Below are positions 52,675 through 63,565 of a stretch of 64,000 nucleotides of DNA, one piece after another (the first letter of the stretch is position 1; each line of letters opens with the position of its first letter). Below the pieces are notes generated by a model. The model saw only the letters and a list, made by a program, of their open reading frames with translations, was not told the DNA's origin and ran no database searches. Source of the stretch: Hippasteria phrygiana (lineage: Eukaryota > Echinodermata > Asteroidea > Valvatida > Goniasteridae); the NCBI GenBank assembly GCA_037893225.1, contig JAZGUH010000026.1:1550001-1614000 (forward strand), given 5' to 3'. The translations under genes were made by a program, and so were the position numbers.

Positions 52675-54220
52675 GCGGTGGTGATAAGTGGGGTAAGAAG
52701 AAAAAACAAGACGTTGCTAAATATGTGTTCTTTGACTTTAAGTGTACTCAAGACGATGGTGTTCACGAACCAAACTTATGCGTTGCGTACGTAGTATGTG
52801 GATTTTGTGCTGATAGGATAGAAGATAACTTAATGTACATATCGTGTAAGCATTGCCCAAAGTCTCGTCAAAAGATATTTAAAGGTGACAAATGTAAGGA
52901 AGAGTTCTGTGATTGGTTATTCAGTTCTGAAGAAACGATAAATTCAACCGCTCTGGCTCACAATTGTAAATCGTACGACGGGTTTTTTTGGGCTGCATTA
53001 TTTATATGAGAATGCCGTAATACCCGAGGTAATTTACACGGGGTGTAAGATTAAGCCATCATGTTGCCAAAGTACAAAAGCAAAATTATCGATTCGATGA
53101 ACTTTTTGCCTATGGCACTGAGTAAGTTACCTCACGCGTTCGGTCAGAAGGAACTGCACAAAGGGTTTTTCCCTCATCTGTGGAATACCAAGGAAAACCA
53201 AGATTACGAGGACCCCCTTTCCAGATGCCAAATATTACGACCCTGACGGCATGAGTCCTGAAAAGAGACAGGAATTATACAGTTAGCACGAGAAAGAAAA
53301 AGGGGAAACATTTCGTACTGCAAGACGAGTTGTTGAAATATTGTATAAGTGACGTTCAAATTCTGCGCCTACAGTTTCGAACCTTATTCAAAAAGGTCAC
53401 TGCGATGGGAGAGGGTGATGTTGGCGTGGATCCGTTTCGGAGCTGTATTACTATTGCCTCTGCGTGTAATTTAGTATACAGAAGAAATCTTCTGTGCGCA
53501 GATACCATTGCTGTATTACCTCCTTACGATTACGACAGTAAGGAACAACAATCAAAAGTTGCGTTACAATGGCTCCATTACGTACACTTGACGGAGGGCA
53601 AGTATATTCGGCACGCGAGAAACAAGGGAGAAAAACAGATTGGAAAATACAAAGTGGATGGCTATGACGCTGAAAATCGAATCATCTACTCCTTTTCCGG
53701 ATATTATTTTCATGGATGCCCGTCGTGTTATCCAAATAGGAAGACGGTGAATAACACGCCAATGACGCCAATGTCAGAATTATACACACGTACGCAAGAA
53801 AGGAAAACGTTCCTGCAATCGATATGGACGCAATTTGTTGAGATGTGGGAATGCGAGTGGAAAGCCACTTTTAAAGATCTACCCGAAGATATGAAACGCG
53901 CACTCGGAGATGAAGCAATTACGGGACCACGCGGAACATTAAATCCAAGGGATGCATTCTATGGGGGACGAACCAATGCCACTCATTTGTTTTATCAAAC
54001 GTCTGGAGATGAAAAAATTGAGTACGTTGACTTCTGTTCCTACCCGTTATACCACACCCAGATTGTAACGGAAAACTCTAAAGACGTGTGACGGAATATT
54101 ACGGTATTATCAAATGTACTTTGTTACCGCCATTCACTCTGTACCATCCATTACTGCCTTATCGCTCGGGTGGAAAATTTACATTTTATGGAATTCCATA
54201 TCTGCCATTTCAAACTTTGC
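51087..54220 (+). pseudogene. Polinton/Maverick family-B DNA polymerase, decayed
   Basis: Segments follow the polymerase in order: an acidic N-terminal region (51113-51688), 51872-52306 (FQDVIPDYRIVVLYSDHFNA, YYDLITSMKGFLN, then Cys pairs), 52315-52560 with zinc-finger-like cysteines, a 3'-5' exonuclease region (YVFFDFKCTQDDG, LAHNCKSYDGFF), 53330-54091 (LLKYCISDVQIL, FYGGRTNATHLF) and DFCSYP at the position of the polymerase DFxSLYP motif. At least six frame changes and stops separate them. The exonuclease DxE motif reads DFK, an acidic residue lost. The probable start is ATG 51087, with a frameshift near 51108. No Polinton integrase, ATPase or capsid gene is in the window. Confidence 0.8.
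52610..52680 (+). repeat. GAT repeat encoding a poly-Asp tract inside the polymerase relic
   Basis: A GATGAT run translates in the polymerase frame to a long aspartate run, followed by GGGDKWGKKKKQ and directly by the exonuclease motif. It probably arose by microsatellite expansion of an acidic linker. Confidence 0.8.
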
Positions 54221-54221
54221 C

Positions 54222-54392
54222 CGTCGCCCTTCAAAACGTCGCCTGTGGCCCTTCAAAACGTCGCCCGTCGCCCTTCAAAACGTCGCCCCGCCGCCCTTCA
54301 AAACGTCGCCCGCCGCCCTTTCAAAACGTCGCGCGCCGCCCTTTCAAAACGTCGCGCGCCGCCCTTTCAAAAGCGTCGACTGTACCCCCCAG
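54222..54392 (+). repeat. Minisatellite (~23-bp units)
   Basis: 'cgtcgcccgccgcccttcaaaa' and variants repeat about seven times and interrupt the polymerase relic just after its last recognisable segment. Three overlapping open frames across this repeat are artefacts. Confidence 0.85.
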
Positions 54393-55639
54393 ACCGTCAG
54401 GTGTTTGACCTTTACACTAAAGAAGAATGTGCATGCGAGCGGATGTTATGGGTTAATATACGTTTGTGCACGGGGCGGGGCTTGGGCTTCGACTGCAGCA
54501 TCCACTTTAACTAATTGTCATGTATGCATAACAAATTATGTCTTTTCACACTGACTAGTAATCCCAAAAGGGGGCTTGCGCAAAGAACACGACTTCGCTT
54601 TGTTAACCATATCATCATTAACCATATCAGCAGCCCTCAGTGCTTCTGCTAAAGTCAGTGCTCAAAAATAACCTTTGAAGTTGCACCTAATTATATTTTA
54701 TTTTTAGCATAAGCATACTCATATTTTAAGCATACTCATGTCTTAATCACACGTTTTTGCTTTATTTTGTGATTTTATTCTTTAATGGCTAAATTTAACG
54801 TATTAATTAAGGTGCAATTACGTCTATTGTTTTATTCATATACACATTTACATTGTTATGTAAAGGAACACGATTTAGGATTTATATTGCATTATTCCTG
54901 CCTAAAACAAGTATTATCTTGACAATGATATTTTGTGTCCAGAGACAATTATTTCCCAGATTAAATATGAACATTTTTTTTTGACAATGTTTGTCCAAGC
55001 TACTCTGCCCCCTGAGTGGGACCCTCATTAACATAAGTGTGTGACGTAGATTGAGGCACATTACTTTATTAATCACGGGTATGCATTGTGTGTACATTGT
55101 ACGGCGAAAATTCTTCGTCCAAAATCTAAGCAAAATATAGTGTTTTTCGGCCATGCCTACAAGGTGTGTGGCTGCTGGGTGTGTTTTCTCTTCTTTGTGA
55201 TTGTAGAATACAATCGACGTGAGATTTAAAGCAGAAAACGGACACTAGAAAAGCAAGTCAAATATTTTTTTACATTAACAAAATTAGACAATCAGTGTCA
55301 CTTTCTGTTCGGTGCTGGAAGGGAGAAATAGGAAAATAATGAGCTAGCATATTTTGTATCATCTTTGAACATCAGTTTGTAGTAATTGATTGAAATTATA
55401 TTAAAATTGCCACAGTTGCTCAGTAAGGCAAGATGCTAATTGATAGTGCAATGACAAGTTCATTCATGGTAATTCAGCTAATGGAGCGTGATATGCAAAT
55501 ATTAGCAAATATTGGCCTTTCCCATAAGCGATCATGCACACCAATCCCATGCACACAGTGAAGAAAACGATGGTCAAGGTCTTAGGGCGACGGGCGACGT
55601 TTCCAAAAATGTGATCTGGAATATCAGACGTTATCTCAG
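54393..55639. other. Non-coding interval; small inverted repeat
   Basis: An inverted repeat (TTGCACCTAATTA near 54676 and its complement near 54812-54828) frames ~150 bp of A+T-rich DNA and may be a small MITE. At 55153 a short frame MPTRCVAAGC resembles the start of a THAP finger but stops within 16 codons. Nothing else was recognised. Confidence 0.4.
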
Positions 55640-55972
55640 TCCCAGATGTTCAGCACGATGTAACTGATCAACGGCCAGAGCTTTCAATGGCACGACGACA
55701 ATAGGCCCTAATCAGCGCTTTCTCCTGTTTGCATTCGGTTACTTCGTTCATGGAGGTAGGAAACACCTCCATACTTCGTTCAAGAAATCTAAGACCAATG
55801 GAGCAGCTTGAAAAATTACACTCTTGCCAAATCCCGTTGGTAAATTAACAATCAAATCATGGCCACGTACAAATTGATGAATGGCACTGATCTGATGACT
55901 TTTTAACTTTCCAAACCCATTTTTTTTGCTGTAAAATCGATCGCTTGGTCCACGCGGTCAGACATTTTTTCC
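55640..55972 (-). pseudogene. RecQ-like helicase N-terminal relic
   Basis: On the minus strand from MSDRVDQAIDFTAKK (55962), after a one-base shift in an A8 run, comes LKSHQISAIHQFVRGHDLIV, then NLPTGFGKSVIFQAAPLVL, a Walker A motif in the RecQ/DEAD context. After a hairpin insertion and another shift, GPIVVVPLKALAVDQL follows, matching motif Ia (SPLKALMEDQ). It ends with a stop after HLGLR. The rest of the helicase is absent. It could be a processed or transposon-borne copy. Confidence 0.7.
55738..55780. repeat. Hairpin insertion flanked by ACTTCGTTC direct repeats
   Basis: ATGGAGGT...ACACCTCCAT forms an 8-10 bp stem with a short loop. It sits between two copies of 'acttcgttc' (about 55740 and 55773) and breaks the helicase frame. 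It looks like a tiny insertion with a ~9-bp duplication. Confidence 0.65.
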
Positions 55973-56118
55973 AACAAACAACGAATGGCTTGGTACTGCG
56001 CTGCACGTTCATACGTACGTACACGTAAACCCGACGTGAGTACTGAAACTAGACTAGTGGGTGTTGGCTATTTATATGCGATAATGCAGCTACGTCACAC
56101 GCGCATGCAAATGCCACA

Positions 56119-56150
56119 CAGTTCTGCTCGCGATTTCGCGAGCAGAACTT
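56119..56150. repeat. Strong hairpin
   Basis: AGTTCTGCTCGCGA followed by TT and its exact complement gives a 14-bp perfect stem with almost no loop. No U-run follows on either strand and no gene lies nearby. Confidence 0.85.
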
Positions 56151-56797
56151 GCGAAATTCCCAAGACGGTCTTAGCGATTTGGCCTTGGCGTGTGTGTGTG
56201 TAGCGAGAGGGCGCTGTCGGCCGGCCGTGCGCGCTATACGTCGCACCGCTAAGGACGTCTTGGAACAAAGACTACCACAGAGCACCCGCTCAGCAAGCAA
56301 GCGCATGCGTAATACCGAACTCAGTGACCTTTCAGACTCGACACTTCCGTTCGAAAAGGTGGATCAAGCATAAGTGGGAACACGACTTGCGGTTTCGTTG
56401 CGGTTAGACAACGATCACACCAAAATGCCGGATCTTGATCCACCTTTTCCAAATTCAAGTGGGAACGCACCTATAATATATGATGTGCAGCTCGTGCAAC
56501 GAAAGTGAAATGCTTTATTGAATACTTAAAAGCATGTGATAAATGCTAAAAGTATGAACTTTTATTACTTCAGTCATACAGATGGTAGGCCTAGGCCCAT
56601 AGGCTGGGGGGGGGGGGGGGGGGGTAGAATAACCACCCCTCCCCCTTGGCGACGAGTTCCGCTCAGAAATTAAAAAATATGTCGCCGCCCACAAAATCCA
56701 CAAGACCCAAAAATTATTCAGAAAACTCGCCTTCGAGTTGTAAACACAAGCTTTTTGTTCAATCTTTGAACAAGCAATCCCGGCGACCGACGCTTAA
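56151..56797. other. Non-coding interval with inverted repeat and poly-G run
   Basis: AAAAGGTGGATCAAG (about 56356) and CTTGATCCACCTTTTC (about 56433) form an inverted repeat with ~65-bp spacing. A poly-G run lies at 56606-56624. Frames show no domain. Confidence 0.5.
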
Positions 56798-57388
56798 AGG
56801 GACACATTGCCTTCAAATGTCATGAAATTTTGCTGTTTGGAAATGTTCCTTATCTTTTATAAGAGTTGTTCATGCAAAAAAACACGTATAATGTGTTGTA
56901 ATTAGTGAGTAGTGATTACAAAACAAAACAATTGGTCTCTGACCCCTGACATCTGACCCGCGAAACATAGACTTATTTCCAGTAGTAAATACCACCGTCT
57001 AAATAATGCGCAAAATACGCTGTAAGAGTCTTTAGGCTGGCGCCGCAGCCAGTGGCCTTATAAACCTATTCGATGATCGCCAGGTACCATTCTCTACCTC
57101 GCGACACATCGCCAGTGCTGCGCGCCTACATCAAAATGGATCAACAGAACGTACTTCAGCCAGCTGCAACTGGAAATACGACTGGTGAACACGGTCCGCC
57201 ATTTTGTGGAGTCAAAAATTTGGTTCTACAAAATGGCGGACCGTTATTTGTCACGAAATTAAACAAAAAACACCCAATTTGAAGGGATAGTTATGTGAAT
57301 CTCTATATTCTACTTTTAAAAAAGTTTCCCAACCATATCCGTTTAAGTTTTATAGCCCAAATCGCAAAATCCAAAGCAATGTGTTCCT
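56798..57388. mobile_element. TTAA-flanked MITE, copy 2
   Basis: Flanked by TTAA at 56794-56797 and 57389-57392. It is the same family as 23085-23687, with the AGGGACACATTGCCTT terminus, the 'gacatctgacccgcgaaaca' interior and the CGGTCCGCCATTTTGT central palindrome. The two copies differ by scattered substitutions and small indels, and both are in the same orientation. It has no coding capacity; short frames at 57073-57282 and 23399-23581 are homologous only because the DNA is. Confidence 0.85.
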
Positions 57389-58237
57389 TTAAGCAGTTCG
57401 TGGAACTTATTTATGGGTGTTCGCAATGTTGCGCATAATTATAGGCCTACCAACTTTGGGGTTTGACAAAACCCCCCAGTCTCAGGGCAAGATACAGGCT
57501 GCAAAACGTGAAGAAGAAATAAAAACTACTTTTTTTTTCATTAATACGACTCAATAATGTGTAGTCTACCTCCATGGTCTGGTGATTCCTTTGACAAAAC
57601 AAATCTGTCCTTGCACTTTCCATGAATGGGTTGTGCAAAGTAGAACCATTTCTATGGGAAGCAAGCATTTATTACGACAACATCTTTGGAAGGTTGGATA
57701 ATTGTGAAGAATGCTCGTCATTGATGATTGGAAATTGTTTGGCATGTTGGTGCGGTACAGACCTTTTGACTGATTACACCTACGACTGCCGTTCAACTCT
57801 CGTACGCCAAAGCCACAGTGTGTGTATATGTAGGCCTATGCAGGAAGATTCAGGAGGATCACCCCATGTATCCTTACCAAAATGAAAACGTGCAGCTATG
57901 ACGTTTATTTCATATGAGGTGCTGGGGACGCGAGGTTTTACGGTTGTTTTTCCGAGCATAAATAGTTTGCAAGGGCTTATTTGTGAGGTCCGTGTATAGA
58001 ATGATTCTCTCCATAGCTGAGAGGGTCTTTAGCGGGTTTTGAGGTTATGGAGCTTGTTTTCTTCCTTTTTCGGTCGTTGGGACCACCAAATTTGGTTTTG
58101 ACTCTCATTTTCGGTTCCCGGCCGGTGCATTCATTATGTTAGGGCTTGGCATTCATATGCAAATCAGTGTATGCCTTTGGTGGGTTTTGCAATAATGCGT
58201 TCGGGCGTGGCCCCTAAAATCCGGCGCGAATGCAGCT
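57389..58237. other. Non-coding interval
   Basis: Overlapping frames at 57447-57885 on both strands carry no motif I recognise. Confidence 0.35.
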
Positions 58238-58478
58238 CTATAGAGGAATCCCACAACGACGAGTTTAGCGCCGATCTGCGCACTTCCGCTTTTGAAAACG
58301 AGGATCGCAATGTCACAGTAAACAACTTTATGCTAATCGTACGCCTGCGCTGCCTTTTATGGTCTGACCAATTCATGCATGAATGAATGTGCTGAAAAGC
58401 ATTGTTTTGTTTGCCACTGGCATTCTCGCTTTCAACTCGGAAGTGCGCAGAATGGGATAATGTGAAATTCCTCTATTG
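58238..58478. mobile_element. MITE with imperfect long inverted ends
   Basis: The left end (TCTATAGAGGAATCCCACA ... GCGCACTTCCG) pairs with the inverted right end (CTCAATAGAGGAATTTCACA ... GCGCACTTCCGAG) over ~70 bp with mismatches. The whole is ~240 bp, a size and shape typical of foldback MITEs. Confidence 0.7.
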
Positions 58479-59529
58479 AGTGAACGATTCAGCAAGGAGA
58501 GATGTACGCTGCTAATTTGACTCTGTATATTGCCGACTAGATCTTATGGGTAAGTTTGCCTTCGTTTTGATTTCAAACATTATTAAAGAGACCCCCATAA
58601 GGCTTCCGATTTTTGCGATTTTATTAGTGGGCTTGGTTCCCCCTTTAGATTTTGAAAATAGATTGGCACTTGCGGTTCATCGGGTAGGCAGCTCTTGCTC
58701 AAATTTTGAGGGGAAATGTTCCCGAATGCTGTGTGCGATTGAAAGTTATATTCAAAGGGTTATATCCCATATACACAAAGTTAATGTAGTCAGTGTTATG
58801 AAATTCCCCTCAAAACGGCCCTCGCCTATATAAGTCCTTGCCCGTAAGATCTTTTAAGTTATATATTGTATAAGATCTTTTCTTAATTCTACACTTGTTA
58901 AACCCTGTCGATTCTCGAATATTCTCATTATAAAATTACATTGTTTCTTTGTTCTTTATACCAGTGTAATCTTGTTTGATTTCTTTGTTGCATTTGAGAA
59001 ACTTCAGGTGTTTTTCTAGTAATTTATATTCACGGATAGTCTGGAGATTTTCAGACCGTAACAATATCTTGTATAATTATTGTTGTGGCAAGATGTATCA
59101 GCTTCCCCTCCCAAAAAAGAAGCCATTGGGTGTAATTTAAATTTGCCTGGGAAAGGATGGAGAGGATGGCCTCTGAAGGGATTATTGAAGGGATTATTGG
59201 TAAGGTTGAGCCTAAGTTAAGCCCCATGATACATGTAGTATGGATGGGCTTTCTAAACGTAGCCTAAAAACATGGAAGGGGAGGTTGGCCAAATGACGGT
59301 CTGAAATATATAAAGAAGTTCGCAAAAATGCACTCAAAAATGGAAAGGAAGGTTGATTGATTGATCCATTAGTTGATTTGGTTTATTGTTATTTTTATAC
59401 AAAAGCATACAATAGAAATGGCCTTGGTTATTGTGATCAAAATATTATACACAATAATAAATGTTAAAAATTAATCTCAAAACATTATACACATTAATAA
59501 ATGTTAAAATTAATAAAAAAAATAAATAA
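58479..59529. other. Non-coding interval
   Basis: The frame 58546-58833 has no recognised domain. From about 59140 the sequence contains loose 'ggaagg..ttgg' phrases that lead into the minisatellite. Confidence 0.35.
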
Positions 59530-59763
59530 ATTGAAGGTATTTCGATTGGCCAAAATGCAGCCAAAATTGGAGAAGGTTGTCCAAAAATGTAGCCAAGATG
59601 GATCGGGAAGGTTGGCCAAAAAATTGAAAGGAAGCTTGGATAAAAAAATTTAGCCAAAATGAAAAGGGATGTTGGCAAAAAAGTAGCCAAAAATGAAAAG
59701 GAAGGTTGGCCAAAATTGGAGCCAAAAATGGAGCAAAAAATGGAAAGGAAGGCTGGCAAAAAT
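59530..59763. repeat. Degenerate ~35-bp minisatellite
   Basis: 'ggaaggttggccaaaa...tagccaaaa' units recur at about 59572, 59607, 59632, 59666, 59700 and 59748, ending where the CGAGTA array head begins. The Phe/Pro-rich frames on the minus strand are repeat translations. Confidence 0.75.
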
Positions 59764-59966
59764 GCAGTGTTGTAGTCGAGTACTTTTTTCCGAGTACCGA
59801 GTACTGCCGAGTACTTAGATTGCCGAGTACCATTCAAGTCCGAGTACTTTGCCAACCGAGTACAAGTACAGGTCTCCGAGTCCGAGTACTTGTATTTCCG
59901 AGTACGAGTACGAGTCCGAGTACTTGTATTTCCGAGTACGAGTACGAGTACGAGTCCGAGTACATT
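59764..59966 (+). repeat. (CGAGTA)n array with AGTGTTGTAGTC head
   Basis: GCAGTGTTGTAGTCGAGTAC at 59764 is followed by degenerate then regular CGAGTA/CGAGTC hexamers to 59966. The head is the same as at 1889-1905 (inverted). Confidence 0.85.
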
Positions 59967-60497
59967 GTGCTTGAAGTAAGAATGGGACGTTTACACGTTA
60001 AAACGAAAACAAAATGCAAATCCGTTTTAGAAATTTCCCAAACGTTTAAACGGAACTCAAATTTCAAAAATGGGACCTTGTATTTATGCAATCCACCTTC
60101 AAGTTCTATTTACAAAGAATCTAGGATCTTTGAAAACGTGGATGTTAAATAAATTTTCCAAACCTGTGTTTGTCATTATTTTAGTCAGTAATATGCAAGT
60201 TTCCAACACAAAAACACTCTCCTTCATTGAAAAAATGCCACTTCCCGAAGTGACAGCACTGACTGCGCGACGGTCAACGTTAAACCGCCATCTTGAATTG
60301 CCCATTATGAATTCATGAGTCACGAATACATTAAGTTGGTATTTAACCCAATAGGGGGAAAAGGTGTGCTGTGTTTCAGGCCGTGTTATGAATATTTAAC
60401 AGGTCAATCGCCATGACCATTCATAAATATTGAAACTATCCCCATGCCATATAAGCGTGGGTAATTTGAATTTGAATACCTGTATCAGAAAGCGCCA

Positions 60498-60724
60498 ATG
60501 CCACTCAAAAGTGAGATCAACGATCACCAAAAAGAGATGATCCAAGCCGGCATCGGCATGGGGAGGGGGAATTCCAACCGAGATATTGCCCGGAGGCTTG
60601 GGATTTTGGAGGGTACCGTTAGGTACAATTTGCGGAAATTGCAAGATAATAATTCTATGGAAAACGAGGCAAGATCTAAAAACCACCTCCTGCGGAGTTC
60701 GCGCCGAAACTTCGCACGAAGGAA
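60498..60724 (+). CDS. Helix-turn-helix fragment, probably transposase-derived
   Basis: The ~75-aa reading MPLKSEINDHQKEMIQAG, then RDIARRLGILEGTVRYNLRK, matches the homeodomain-like HTH at the start of Tc1/mariner and related transposases (…I.R.L..S..TV...L). The frame is cut by the MITE inserted at 60725. No catalytic part is recognisable downstream. It could also be a fragment of another HTH protein. Confidence 0.5.
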
Positions 60725-61160
60725 GGGTGCACCACACTAAATAGGTAAAAAATTGTAAACCCACAACTTTTATTAAATAATACATTTTTGGGGGGTCATG
60801 CAATTGATAGATTGTGTAATTATGATCAGCTATCATAACATGGGGGTTCTGTGCTTCAACTTTTGGGCAGACTTTATAAATTTTGGCTTGGCAAGTGGAG
60901 GGATGCTGTATGAAAAATGGCAGCTAGCCGGTTTTGGAAAAACCACATTTTTAGGGGTGGTAATCTTTGGGGACAATTAGCAAAAATTCCAAACGGCTAC
61001 CCTACCAAAAAATTGAAAAGAATTTGACAGATTAAGATTCAAACTGTAATTTTTAGTAGTGCCCTAATAACTGAGAGACTCCTGTATAAGGATTTTTTCA
61101 CTGTGAAGTTAGTGGATTTTACACTAAGGTCAATGGGAGTATATTTAGTGTGGTGCACCC
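60725..61160. mobile_element. MITE with GGGTGCACCACACTAAAT ends, copy 1
   Basis: The terminal inverted repeats GGGTGCACCACACTAAATA and its complement bound 436 bp. The interior matches 62353-62804 throughout ('gggggtcatgcaattgata', 'agtagtgccctaataactgaga'). No reading frame of note. Confidence 0.9.
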
Positions 61161-62352
61161 TATCTATACATAAAATGGCGGAGCCCAGCCGCCATTTTGG
61201 TTAATGTCTGCTTTGTTTACAATTATCCGTAGGCTTGAAACGAGGACAAAAATAAGTTGTTGGAGACATTTTTCATCAGATAGTGCTGCTATTTTATTGA
61301 AAACATAATTACAGAGGCTTCATACATTAAGTATACATTTATATTGTTATTTATAAAAGTTAAAATACACGATTTATCAGATTAACTCAAAGTTTGAACA
61401 ATTGATTTTGGAAGCTAACGTTAAGTTGGCATGAGCCTGCATATGTTCATGTAACCAATACAGTTGCTGCATTAAAAAAGAAAGTGCGATAAAAATCGTC
61501 TACAGGATGCTCTATTTGGCAGGGGCAGGGCTATGTGAAGAAGAAGAGGGGGGAGGGGTGGTGGTCAGAGGCGGCGGATCGCGGAACAATTTTGAAAGTG
61601 TGTGGCTGGGGGCCAAAGCAGCGCTGGTGTTGTTTTTTTTATGCGGAGCTGCCGAAAGTGGGGGGAGGGGGCAATTGCCTTCCCCCTCCCCCCGTTCCAT
61701 CGCTAGTAGTGGTGGTTATGGCATAATGAATGTCCAGTTTCCAGATAGCGATTCACGCACAATGACGCGCGTGGATCGGTTGGCTTACAGTGTCTGCAAT
61801 GTCCTTTGCAACAAGCCCCACCCACGCTCCGCCCACCCCATCCCCTTTCCCCCCTTTCTAGAGGTGAAATGATATTTGGAAGGACAGTAAAATGCAGTAA
61901 TATGGCCTATGTATTTTCTACTCTCAATAAAGCATAGCACAACACTTAATATGAATGCATGGTCAGAAATGTTAAGGGAAAAGTAAAACCTGCCCCCCCC
62001 CCCTTTCCCCTTCCGTTTTCACAGCTTCCCCATACTAACCTCTTGTTGTTAAGTAAGAGATTTGTAAAGCTGTGAGAATTCTTATCATCAAAACTGAGAC
62101 ATCAAAACAGCTTTTTGAGGAAGAATTCGGATATAACTTATAACTTATGTCCACACGGTGTACACAATGTCATGCAAGTTCTTTTTCCGGAAATTGTTTA
62201 AATTAGCATGAAAATGCTCACGCATGTTTGACCTTGTTGTAGACAAACGCAACAGAAATTTTCAATTTTTTTTCAGATATCAGATCAGTGATTGATTCTC
62301 TACATTTCAAGTATAATATATTAACCAGAAAGAGAAATTGACTGCCCGTATA
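61161..62352. other. Non-coding interval between the two MITE copies
   Basis: It contains a G/C-rich stretch (61540-61700) resembling, inverted, part of 1370-1430. Frames here are low-complexity. Nothing else was recognised. Confidence 0.4.
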
Positions 62353-62804
62353 GGGTGCACCACACTAAATAGGTAAAAAAAATGGCTGCGCCAAGCTGTA
62401 CAACTTGTTATTATTAATACATTTTGGGGGGTCATGCAATTGATATATTGTGTAATTATGATCAGCTATCATAACCTGGGGGTTCTGTGCTTCAACTTTT
62501 GTGCAGACTTGATAAATGTTGGCTTTAAAATTGGCAAGTGGAGGGATGCTGTATGAAAAATGGCAGCTAGCCGGTTTGGGAAAAAAACACATTTTTAGGG
62601 GTGGTAATCTTTGGGGACAATTAGCAAAAATTCCTAACGGCTAACCTACCAAAAAATTGAAAAGAATTTGACAGATTAAGATTCAAACTATATTTTTCAG
62701 TAGTGCCCTAATAACTGAGAAACTCCTGTATAAGGATGTTTTCACTGTGAAGTTAGTGGATTTTACACTAAGGTCAATGGGAATTTATTTAGTGTGGTGC
62801 ACCC
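62353..62804. mobile_element. MITE with GGGTGCACCACACTAAAT ends, copy 2
   Basis: 452 bp with the same termini and interior as 60725-61160, in the same orientation. A clear target duplication is not visible at either copy. Confidence 0.9.
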
Positions 62805-63377
62805 CGAAACCAGCGAACGACTATTTTGAGAACACCTCGGCGTTTCACAAATGATTGGCCCAATTACGGGTTCACGGCTAGATATTTGTCCGGATCGCTC
62901 GTGGCCCCCGCCTTGCAAACAGCAGGACGCTGTCAAGAGCTGATCTGTTTGAGCTCTCATTGGACAGATTTTGCATGACCTGTGACGTAGCATGCAGTAC
63001 ACAAACTCGATTGCTACAGCTGTTTATCATGTAGCGCGCGCTTGCTGCATGCGAAGGTCATGATAAGTTACCCATAATGCCATCCGTACTTCCTTCACAA
63101 GATTCTGTGAAGCGACATCAGCCCTTCCCATTCCCAGCGCCCTGTTTACAGGGCGGGGGGGGGGGGGGGGGGGGGGGGGGGTACAAGCGAATTTGTCCGA
63201 ACGGTGCGCAGAGGAAGTAGATTTCTCCGCAATCAACCATTTGAAAGTATAGATAAAATAATCAGTGAGGCCGTAGTAAGTCAAGCCATACGTTTTTGTT
63301 TTTTTCGAGTATTGCTATTCGAGTACGAGTACCTTGATGTTCGAGTACAATTTCGACATGTCGAGTTGAAGTACTTT
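62805..63377. repeat. Interval with a poly-G run and scattered CGAGTA hexamers
   Basis: A 27-base G run lies at 63155-63181. At about 63307-63365 TCGAGTA/CGAGTAC hexamers occur without the AGTGTTGTAGTC head. No gene was seen. Confidence 0.55.
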
Positions 63378-63510
63378 GGGGGGGGGGGGGGGAGGGGGGG
63401 AGGGGGGGGAGGGGGGGAGGGGGGGAGGGGGGGGAGGGGGGGAGGGGGGGAGGGGGGGGAGGGGGGAGGGGGGGGGGGGTGGGTGGGTGGGTGGGTGGGT
63501 GGGTGGGGTA
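63378..63510 (+). repeat. G-rich minisatellite, quadruplex-prone
   Basis: About 100 bases of G runs separated by single A, followed by GGGT repeated about seven times. Both halves have the pattern for G-quadruplex formation on the plus strand. A further poly-G run is at 63551-63565. Pro-rich and Gly-rich frames here are artefacts. Confidence 0.9.
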
Positions 63511-63565
63511 TCATGAAATTTCCAAAACCAACCAACTGAAAATTTCGAAGGGGGGGGGGGGGGGG

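Noticed and set aside
52434..52766. Isoleucine-rich membrane-like protein on the minus strand
   Set aside because: It is the antisense translation of the GAT repeat in the polymerase relic.
54088..54554. Three overlapping 106-146 aa frames
   Set aside because: They extend through the 23-bp minisatellite in all three frames. Only the first few codons continue the polymerase relic.
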